Below are positions 56,027 through 63,002 of a stretch of DNA of 63,002 bases, in pieces. The notes under the pieces were generated by a model, which saw only the letters and a list, made by a program, of their open reading frames with translations, did not search any database and had not been told where the DNA came from. Each line of letters begins with the position of its first letter. The first letter of the stretch is position 1. Source of the DNA: Methylomonas methanica (GTDB lineage Bacteria; Pseudomonadota; Gammaproteobacteria; Methylococcales; Methylomonadaceae). Location: contig NZ_LUUG01000097.1 of assembly GCF_001644035.1 (NCBI RefSeq), positions 1-63,002 of the forward strand. The letters run 5' to 3'. The position numbers and the translations under genes were made by a program.

Positions 56027-59000
56027 TTAATCGCGAAGCAAATTTAGATAGTCAGCGCGCGACAACAGATAGACAGGGCTGGATGAAATGGAAACATTGG
56101 CCTTGCCTGCACTATCGACCGCCAAGTCTCGAACCTGCCCGACCACATCCACCGCCACCCAGGCTTTTTTTGGGTCTAACTGCATGGCCCACACACTAAT
56201 AGTTTCGTCCGCACGCCAGATCATCAAGGTGTCGCCAAAATAGGCGGCCTGAATATTGCCATCCTTGGTATCGATAGCACGGTAAGGCAGCCCGTCGATC
56301 AGCGCGCCGGCGGTATACATCGTCGCTTCGCCCGGCTTATGGCCCAAGGAATAATCCCAGATGCGGCCATAAGCCAGGTCATATTCGTGTGCAATACAAA
56401 AACCCACGCCCAGATAATCCTGACGGCTGTTGACCCAGGCGATGATTTTTGCCACCTGCTCGGCCTGCCAGCGCCGACCGCTGAAGCCGTGCATGGCCTT
56501 GGCGCCGGTTTCGCCCAGCCAGAACGGCAATTGGTTGCTTCGGCCCAGGCTGGCATAGGTTGCCAAAACACCCCGCTCATCTTCGTTCGAACCATTGCCG
56601 ATGGGGCCGCCAAAACGCGGCGGCTGTTGCGGATAGGCATGCACATCCCAGGCATCCTGATAATTATCCAAACCCAGTTGCAATACCTGTTTAAACCACT
56701 CACCCTCGCCCGGCCTAACCAGGCTACCGCCGACGACATGCGCATCACTGCGCGCTTGATGGGCCTGCTGGTACTCCCATTTCGCTCGCTCGAGCCAATG
56801 CGCCGGCTCGCGCAGCTTTTGCCAGTCGGCTTCATGACGAATGTCGATTTCATTCGTGGCTTTGAAATAGCGAGTGTAAGCAGCCGCTGCATTGACAAAG
56901 CTTTGGCCGTCCCCCGGCTTGTCGTTCAGCCAGTTGCTGTCGCCTGAAGAATCGGCGACTAGCTGTAAGCCACGCTGCTTGGCTTGTTCCCAAAGCGGCC
57001 GGTACTGGGGATCAAAGCCCGGATAGCTGCCGTAGCTTTTGAAAATCCCCATCCGTTCCAGCCAAGCGAAATAATCGCCGGCTTGCCTGAAACTTTTATC
57101 GCCATCGGCCAACGCATAGTAATCGTTGTTCCAGAGTTTTTTTTGCGCCAAGCGTTGCTTTTGGGCGGCATTGCCGCCGACCACACTAAAGCCGTCGGCT
57201 GGATAACGCATGATCAAGCGGCCATCGTTTGTATACAAGGATGGATAGACCGCGTAATAGCCCGGCTCAAGCAGCTTGCCGAAATCGGCTTCGACCTGAC
57301 CGGGAAAGGTGTCGCTAATTTCCCGTTCAGCGATTTGTTTGCCGTTGTAATCGACCAGACGCAGGCGTAACTTTGCCGGGAAACGCAATAGCGGCGCCGA
57401 TAATGTCATTTCTTCCAAAACAGGTTGCCAGCGTAAATCCACTTTTAGCTTCACTGCGTCGCCCTGATGCGGCAGATTGGCCGGTGCGTCAACGAACACG
57501 ATAGGCCGCAATTTGCCGGCTATGCGTTGCAAAGCCAGATCGGCATCGGGGTCGGCGACTTGGGTTTTCAAGCCTTCCAATGCGCGCCCGGCCGCATCGG
57601 TAAACACGCCGGAGAAATGAAAGCGCTCGCCTTGATCATGTTGCATCACCAGTTTAAGCAGCAGGCTATGCCAGCCGGGTGAGAGATTGAGCGTCGCCAC
57701 TTGCGGCGACTGCGTGCGCTCCGCTGTAGCGCTTGCCAGCAAGCCTTCCGTGGTCAAACCATGCAATAGGGCTTTGGCTCGGGTGCCGAAAGACGTCGGC
57801 GCGCCAGTTAAAGGCGTTGGATCATCATTAAACGTCAAATTCTGACCATCCAGCCACCCGGCGGACTTGATACCCGAATGTCGCAGATGCAGTTGCGTTT
57901 GAATAGGCTGCTCGGCGTATACGTAAAGCTGGGCATAGCCCGTGCCGCGCGACCAACCGTAAGCGTGCTGGGTGCTGGCTTCTATGTCGGTTTCGCCGTT
58001 GGCCTGAGTTTTTGCAACTCGCCAATTGCGCATTTTACCGCCCATCATTTCCAGGCTCAGGTAGGGTTGCTCGGGATTGGGACGCAAAGTGGTTTCCGTA
58101 TCCAGGCCAAACACCGAGACGCCGGCCTGCCCGTCCTGTAAGCCGCCGACTAGCCAAGCGTGTGGAATACCATTGCTCATAGGTGTCGGCTGCAGGGGAG
58201 TAACTTGAGCTGGCTTCGGCATAGTGCCGAATTTGCCGGGTTCAGCCAGAAATTTGAGCACCTCCGTTTCATTAGCAGGCTGAGTCAGTGCGCCAAGCAC
58301 GGTAAAGTGATCGTCGGCGATTACTGCTCCGGGCAGCGTCTCAATATTCAATCGCCGAGCCATCGTTTCGGCTTCCAGGCCGACCATATAGGTCACCGGC
58401 AACTGTTCATAAACAGACCGAGCCGCATCCGCCGCCAAGCCGCGAAACAATGTCTCGGCATTTTCACCCTTGCCATCCAGCAGATAAAGGCGACGTGGGC
58501 CTGCGGCGGCAGGTTTGATCAAAGTCAGGAAGCGATTTCTGGCCTGAGCTTGTTCCGCGGACATCCAGTCACCTAGCGGTTTATCCAGTTTCAATAAAAA
58601 GGCATCGAAGACTTTGGCACCGTCGGCCTTGCCGCTGTTTTCGATTTCCAACCAACGGTCGCCGGGCAGCAAGTTTATAGTCGTAGATGCCGGTAACCAT
58701 TGATATTGCCACGGTGTGGTGTTATTCAACGCAAACTCGGCGCGAGTCGCCAGCTCTTCAGGTTTGGCGCCAGCCTTGACGATAAAATTTTGTTTGACCT
58801 GCGACACCTCGCCGCCGCTTTTATAGCGGGCTTGCAGCCGGTATTGCCCGGGCTTAAGGGTTGCCGGCAACTCAAAACGAAAACGTCCGCCCCAATCGCC
58901 AAATCCCTGATGAAACAATAACGCTTCATCGTTCTCGATTGTCAGTGCGCCAGTATTAGCGCCCGCCGTGGCGGTACCAGAAACAAGTTCAAGATAGGGC

Positions 59001-59707
59001 GGCTTTGGCAACGCCGCCAGAGCCGGATTCTTACCCAGTTCCAGCAGCACGACCGGCTGTTCGGCACTCCCCGCCAATGGCAATGTGGCCCACGGCGAAG
59101 CCAACAAAAACGCATCAAACACTTTGGCATCATGGCCGTTACCGCTATTGCGAATTTCGATCACCGTATCACCGGCTTTTAGCGGCACCGGCTTATCGCC
59201 GGTAATCCAGGCATATTCCCAGCCCTTGGGTTTTAGCGACAAACTGCCTCGCAACGTCAACCGCTTGGCATCCGGCCCGGCCCAAATTTCAAAAGTCTGC
59301 ACACAAACATTCGGATCGCCACCCTGTCGCCAGCGCGCCCAGAATTGGAAATCGCCCGCGACAGGTTGACTTAAATTGAATCGAAAAGCCGCTTGCCATT
59401 CGCCAAAGCCTGAATGCAGCACGTTGACGGCGTCAGGCTCGACTTGCCAGCTAAGACCAGCTTGCGGGTCTTGCAGCGCGTGGCCCTGTATGAATTGAAC
59501 ACCGGGTAGCGAGCGAGATTGTGTGTCAGGCACGCTGCCCAGGTCCAGCAATAGTGCCGGTTGCTGCGGCGTGGGATTGATAGGTAGATTGAATGTGTCA
59601 TTTAGCCCGGCCTGACACACACTAGAATTAGCCAATGCCATTAAGCAGGCAAAAATGAAACTGGAAGAGGCCGAAAACAGCCGAATGAACACAGCACAGG
59701 GAGACAT
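56027..59707 (-). CDS. Large secreted glycosidase-like protein with duplicated N-terminal modules
   Basis: A 1226-aa exported protein starting MSPCAVFIRLF, chosen because AAGGA lies just upstream; an ATG 51 bases earlier has its AAGG directly against the codon. After the signal peptide come two homologous beta-sandwich modules (about 75-215 and 265-375 in this numbering), both running from HxGFG[ED]W to AKVFDAFLL. A mixed region follows, then a C-terminal (beta/alpha)8-like domain. In that domain ATNEID (E953) resembles the Asn-Glu acid/base and WLGETGA (E1066) the nucleophile of clan GH-A, 113 residues apart. It probably cleaves or modifies a polysaccharide outside the cell. The GH family number is not assigned. 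Confidence 0.65.
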   Translation of the reverse strand: MSPCAVFIRLFSASSSFIFACLMALANSSVCQAGLNDTFNLPINPTPQQPALLLDLGSVPDTQSRSLPGVQFIQGHALQDPQAGLSWQVEPDAVNVLHSGFGEWQAAFRFNLSQPVAGDFQFWARWRQGGDPNVCVQTFEIWAGPDAKRLTLRGSLSLKPKGWEYAWITGDKPVPLKAGDTVIEIRNSGNGHDAKVFDAFLLASPWATLPLAGSAEQPVVLLELGKNPALAALPKPPYLELVSGTATAGANTGALTIENDEALLFHQGFGDWGGRFRFELPATLKPGQYRLQARYKSGGEVSQVKQNFIVKAGAKPEELATRAEFALNNTTPWQYQWLPASTTINLLPGDRWLEIENSGKADGAKVFDAFLLKLDKPLGDWMSAEQAQARNRFLTLIKPAAAGPRRLYLLDGKGENAETLFRGLAADAARSVYEQLPVTYMVGLEAETMARRLNIETLPGAVIADDHFTVLGALTQPANETEVLKFLAEPGKFGTMPKPAQVTPLQPTPMSNGIPHAWLVGGLQDGQAGVSVFGLDTETTLRPNPEQPYLSLEMMGGKMRNWRVAKTQANGETDIEASTQHAYGWSRGTGYAQLYVYAEQPIQTQLHLRHSGIKSAGWLDGQNLTFNDDPTPLTGAPTSFGTRAKALLHGLTTEGLLASATAERTQSPQVATLNLSPGWHSLLLKLVMQHDQGERFHFSGVFTDAAGRALEGLKTQVADPDADLALQRIAGKLRPIVFVDAPANLPHQGDAVKLKVDLRWQPVLEEMTLSAPLLRFPAKLRLRLVDYNGKQIAEREISDTFPGQVEADFGKLLEPGYYAVYPSLYTNDGRLIMRYPADGFSVVGGNAAQKQRLAQKKLWNNDYYALADGDKSFRQAGDYFAWLERMGIFKSYGSYPGFDPQYRPLWEQAKQRGLQLVADSSGDSNWLNDKPGDGQSFVNAAAAYTRYFKATNEIDIRHEADWQKLREPAHWLERAKWEYQQAHQARSDAHVVGGSLVRPGEGEWFKQVLQLGLDNYQDAWDVHAYPQQPPRFGGPIGNGSNEDERGVLATYASLGRSNQLPFWLGETGAKAMHGFSGRRWQAEQVAKIIAWVNSRQDYLGVGFCIAHEYDLAYGRIWDYSLGHKPGEATMYTAGALIDGLPYRAIDTKDGNIQAAYFGDTLMIWRADETISVWAMQLDPKKAWVAVDVVGQVRDLAVDSAGKANVSISSSPVYLLSRADYLNLLRD

Positions 59708-60002
59708 CGCAAATCCTTGTCGATTGGAAACGCCCGAGACCAACCCGGGGGCGAACACATCCTTGTTGGTGCCATGATAAAACAGCTAGACGAAAATTTC
59801 CGCTTTAGTCCGTGCTTCACTGATAGCGTTTGGCTAACGCAACTTTTTTAACCTACGAAATAATCATTGGGCCTTGCGCCGCATGGATAACACGCAGTAT
59901 GTCTAAACGCGGCTCTTGCCTATTGGCATTAAACTCGCCTTAGATCCGGGCTCAAATTAAACCAATATTAGGCGCCGAAAACCGCCGAAGCAAAGCAAAA
60001 AC

Positions 60003-61697
60003 TCAATTGACGGCCTGAGATATTTGTAACAGCGGCGGACTAAAATCAAAACCAAAGTGTTTTGGGTCTTCCCCTATTACCGCGGCCGAGACGATGTAAA
60101 ACACATAATCGTAGGTTTCTACCGGAATTTCGTATTGTTGGATGAATTTCCAGAAGTTGCGGTCTCGGGGGTTGTCGGGCATTTTTTCCACCATGCCACG
60201 CACTTTATTATGACCATAGTTATAACTGGCCATCACCAACAATCCGGACGCTTGCGCTTGCTTGCTATAGATGTATTTCAGGTATTTGGCGCCGGCTTGG
60301 GTGGCCTGCGCAAAATCAAAACGGGCGTCCTGGTCGTCGTATTCTCTGATATTCGCCAATGGACCGGGCGGCAGGCCGTATTCCTGGCCGGTGGTGGCCA
60401 AGAATTGCCAAGCGCCCTTGGCAATGCCAAAACGGGTCTCCGGCCCTATCGCCTTGGTGTCGTAATTGCTTTCCTGCAGCGGCAGATACATAAAATAAGC
60501 CGGCAAGCCTTCCTTATCCAACGCATCCAAAACCATGGTGCCATATTGGTTGTCTTGCATGTTTTTAATGGCTACGCGCAACCGGGCGGTATCCTGCCAG
60601 TTTTTGATGTATTGCCGCACTTGTGTGACAAACTCGTCGGGTAGCTCCAACTCGCTTTCCCCAAAGCCTCGGACCACGCGGGTAATCAACTCGCGCTCGT
60701 ATTGTTCATCGGTCGGAAAGCTCAGGCGCAGAAAATCGATTTCTTTTAGATACTCCTGATATTTGGCTTTCATCAGTTTCAACTTCTTTCTTTCCTCCGC
60801 CAGGCGTTTTTTCTCTTCCAGAATTTTTGCTTGTTCGGCTTTGATGCGCTCTTGAGAGACCTTTAATTTTTCGTCCTTTACTTCCTCTAAGGCTTTGGCC
60901 AAGGACTCGACATTCTCCGCCAGCCGTATGTCGGCTTGCGACAAACTGACCTCTAAGGTTTTGACGTCGTAAAACATGTTGATCGCCAGCTTGCGGGCAT
61001 TATCCAGCGCCAGGTATTGATACGTGACTAAACCGGCGGAGATCACAAACAAGATTCCCAAGGACCAAATCAGCTTTTTGTAATTTTTGGTTCTAACCGT
61101 TCTATCCTCGCGGATCACCCGCCGCACCATCCGGGTGTAATCGCCCATATCCGCCGACTCTTCCTCGGACAACAGGCGATTCTTGATGGCATCGGCCGAT
61201 AAGTTCTGCTGCGGCTTAGGAGGTGGCGCTTTGGGCTGATTTAAAACAGGCGTTTGCGCGGCGGCAAATAAGGTGGCATCGTCTTTTGGCGTGGGTAAAA
61301 CGGGTTTTGCATTTGTAGAGCTGATTTTTAGCTGAAACGGCGAAACGCCCAGGCCCAACAACACCGGCAAGTGCAATTTGGTTTTAGCAGCCAGCCGTTG
61401 TTTGTCCAGATAAACGCCATGCGTGCTATTTAAGTCAACCAGCCACCAGCCATCGGGCTCCCGCTTGATTTGCATGTGATGCCGGCTAATCGATTGATCA
61501 TTGACGACCACCGAATTCTCTTGGGCACGACCAACACTGAAACTGTTTTCGAAAGCATGATTGGCGATCACTTCTCCGCTAATATTCAGCAAATCAACCA
61601 GAAGCGTCTCGGGCTTAGCCAATACTGTGCGATCAGCATCCGCTTCCGGTGCTTTAAACGGACTAACGCCCATGAAAACGGTTTTATCGTCTTCCAT
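60003..61697 (-). CDS. FHA-domain lytic transglycosylase
   Basis: A 564-aa protein with an N-terminal FHA domain (about 45-125; SVGRAQENSVVVNDQSISRHH) that binds phosphothreonine. A membrane span (about 205-228), a long charged coiled coil (about 235-320, KKRLAEERKKLK) and an SLT-type lytic transglycosylase domain (about 385-520) follow, with catalytic Glu in YLPLQESNYD and AKGAWQFL. The FHA part lies in the cytoplasm and the enzyme in the periplasm, so it could tie kinase signalling to wall cutting. ATG 61697 has GAGG 7 bases upstream. Confidence 0.88.
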   Translation of the reverse strand: MEDDKTVFMGVSPFKAPEADADRTVLAKPETLLVDLLNISGEVIANHAFENSFSVGRAQENSVVVNDQSISRHHMQIKREPDGWWLVDLNSTHGVYLDKQRLAAKTKLHLPVLLGLGVSPFQLKISSTNAKPVLPTPKDDATLFAAAQTPVLNQPKAPPPKPQQNLSADAIKNRLLSEEESADMGDYTRMVRRVIREDRTVRTKNYKKLIWSLGILFVISAGLVTYQYLALDNARKLAINMFYDVKTLEVSLSQADIRLAENVESLAKALEEVKDEKLKVSQERIKAEQAKILEEKKRLAEERKKLKLMKAKYQEYLKEIDFLRLSFPTDEQYERELITRVVRGFGESELELPDEFVTQVRQYIKNWQDTARLRVAIKNMQDNQYGTMVLDALDKEGLPAYFMYLPLQESNYDTKAIGPETRFGIAKGAWQFLATTGQEYGLPPGPLANIREYDDQDARFDFAQATQAGAKYLKYIYSKQAQASGLLVMASYNYGHNKVRGMVEKMPDNPRDRNFWKFIQQYEIPVETYDYVFYIVSAAVIGEDPKHFGFDFSPPLLQISQAVN

Positions 61698-61797
61698 CAA
61701 CTTGCCTCATCGTTACAGTGCTCGCGTCAAACCTTGCTAAGTCCATTTTAAAAACATAGTCTAAGCTAAAGCGCTTGTTACGCTACCTTAATTTGGC

Positions 61798-62007
61798 ATG
61801 TTGCCCTCTTTTGAATTGTCTGAGCCAGAATCAATTAATCTCCAAGAATTAGCTGAACATCATCCGTATCCGGACTTCCGTCTTCGAGTACTTAGGTTGT
61901 TGGCTCTTAGGGTGACCAATGGGCAGATTCAAAACCCAAGTACAATACCCAAAATGCCAGTAGGTTTGTCTCCCAAAAGGAATGAAATAAAAAATTGGCA
62001 GCACTAA
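61798..62007 (+). pseudogene. Possible N-terminal remnant of an IS630-type transposase
   Basis: A 69-codon frame whose first 37 residues (ELSEPESINLQELAEHH and RLRVLRLLAL) loosely match the N-terminal helix pattern of IS630 transposases, before losing likeness. No terminal inverted repeats or further transposase parts were seen. It may be a chance frame. Confidence 0.3.
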
Positions 62008-62118
62008 GAATTTGAAATTATTATACAATCAAACTAGGCTCAAAACCCTACAATAATTACCTGCCAATTTACTTAAATCGGCGTTATTAGATATTAGCCA
62101 CCGACAAACATTAATATA

Positions 62119-62970
62119 ATGCGCAAATCTCTACCTTCAATGCCAATAAGAGTTAAGCAATTTCCTAATTTTGTAAAACATATATTTATTAGAACCATAT
62201 TGCTTTTGCAAAATACGCATTCGCAGCCAACATTTCATTTATGTTATTTCAGCTGTAACTCTTATTTCAAATATCTGTATTGTTCTTTACACAGCCTGCT
62301 AAAATTTTCATCAAATCATAATTTTAAAATTTATGTATTTAATGATAATGAACAACCTTTATCAGATGCTCAAATTTTATCTATACAAAATCTAATTCCT
62401 GGAACAAAGGTTATACCTTGGCCAAAAAGCATGGGTTGGGGAGCTAATCAAATCAAGACAATTTGGCAAGCTTATGGAGAAGTTGCAGAACATGCTTTAG
62501 ATAATGACATTGTTGCCCGTGTAGATTCCGATGTTTTTTTCTTTAATGATATTATTTTCCGTGCTGTTGCTAAGAGTGATGCAGATTTAATTGGAGATGG
62601 GCATTATGTTAATTTTGAATATACCCAAGGCGGATGCTATTTTTTTAGAGCTGATGCCATCAAAAAAATAGTCAAATTATTGGCAACAGAAAACATTGAG
62701 AACTTACTAAGCGAAATCGAGCCAATTGTTGAAGATATTGCTGCTCATCATTTTGCCCGGCACCTTAAACTAAAGATATGGCTAACTTGGTTTATGATGT
62801 TTCCTGATGAATTACGTAATGCAGGAGGTATTACAAAATGGATGAACTGGAAATTTAGTTGTCTTCATTTCGTAATGAAAAATAAAAAAGCTATGCTAAC
62901 AACATACCAGAATGAACTTCTACAGATTCAAGAGATTGACAGCTTTAGTAAAATAATTAACACCGAATAA
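62119..62970 (+). CDS. Glycosyltransferase-like protein
   Basis: A 283-aa cytoplasmic protein with the nucleotide-sugar and metal-binding DxD-type motif RVDSDVFFF (about residues 134-142), preceded by strands FHLCYFSCNSYFKYLYCSL and FKIYVFND and followed by GGCYFFRADAI. This is the pattern of GT-A-fold glycosyltransferases, loosely GT8-like. The DNA is strongly AT-rich relative to the rest of the window, which suggests a transferred surface-polysaccharide gene. The start might instead be the ATG seven codons downstream. No partner is visible before the window ends. Confidence 0.65.
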   Translation: MRKSLPSMPIRVKQFPNFVKHIFIRTILLLQNTHSQPTFHLCYFSCNSYFKYLYCSLHSLLKFSSNHNFKIYVFNDNEQPLSDAQILSIQNLIPGTKVIPWPKSMGWGANQIKTIWQAYGEVAEHALDNDIVARVDSDVFFFNDIIFRAVAKSDADLIGDGHYVNFEYTQGGCYFFRADAIKKIVKLLATENIENLLSEIEPIVEDIAAHHFARHLKLKIWLTWFMMFPDELRNAGGITKWMNWKFSCLHFVMKNKKAMLTTYQNELLQIQEIDSFSKIINTE

Positions 62971-63002
62971 TTAATCGATACAAATACCTGAATCCGTGAC
63001 TT

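Overview
The window looks like a chromosomal segment of a gammaproteobacterial methanotroph, most like Methylomonas or a close relative in Methylococcales. This is inferred from gene content (a nif cassette with FeSII-like and flavodiiron proteins, pilSR, sucCD, several c-di-GMP enzymes, roughly 50% GC). No methane or methanol oxidation gene is present to prove it. No rRNA, tRNA, CRISPR array or intact insertion sequence was seen.

Layout. 1-3.3 kb: tail of a Lys/Ala-rich protein, then pilR and pilS on the minus strand. 3.4-8.7 kb, plus strand: sucC-sucD, a DUF4160/DUF2442 pair, nadE and a secreted unknown. 9-11 kb: a GGDEF/EAL protein with a plant-ETR1-like ethylene-binding membrane domain and a damaged EAL site. 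11.2-14.6 kb: a probable pyrophosphate-dependent PEP carboxykinase. 14.8-21.1 kb: two divergent sets of circularly permuted ATP-grasp and alpha-E proteins (one split, one fused) with a transglutaminase-like protein; the Anbu peptidase usually linked to such genes lies 22 kb away at 43.4 kb. 21.3-27.4 kb: a MASE1-PAS5-GGDEF-EAL protein, a secreted unknown and inorganic pyrophosphatase. 27.8-31.5 kb: a two-gene ATPase module (archaeal-type ATPase plus STAND-like AAA-wHTH-TPR protein) whose sensor region has a different base composition; it is the best candidate for an undescribed, possibly defensive, system. 31.7-35.1 kb: a CSLREA/RTX secreted protein, and a HupE/UreJ-like protein with its anchor protein.

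35.2-40.4 kb, minus strand: a nitrogen-fixation cassette, nifB - 2[4Fe-4S] ferredoxin - ArsC-like nitrogenase-associated protein - flavodiiron protein - two [2Fe-2S] ferredoxins (one resembling the Shethna FeSII protective protein) - nifQ. A textbook sigma-54 -24/-12 element and a NifA-type upstream site precede nifB. The genes combine FeMo-co synthesis, molybdenum supply, electron delivery and oxygen protection. Upstream lies a soluble-looking double-cache protein without an output domain.

43.4-49.3 kb: Anbu, an orphan acyltransferase/acyl-carrier pair, a PocR-PAS-GGDEF protein, and a repeat-rich stretch with a REP-flanked, twice-frameshifted RAYT. 49.3-54.7 kb: gcvT-gcvP and a DnaQ/GIY-YIG fusion. 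54.9-63 kb: an acyltransferase-3, a large secreted glycosidase-like protein with duplicated modules, an FHA-lytic transglycosylase, a possible transposase remnant and an AT-rich glycosyltransferase.
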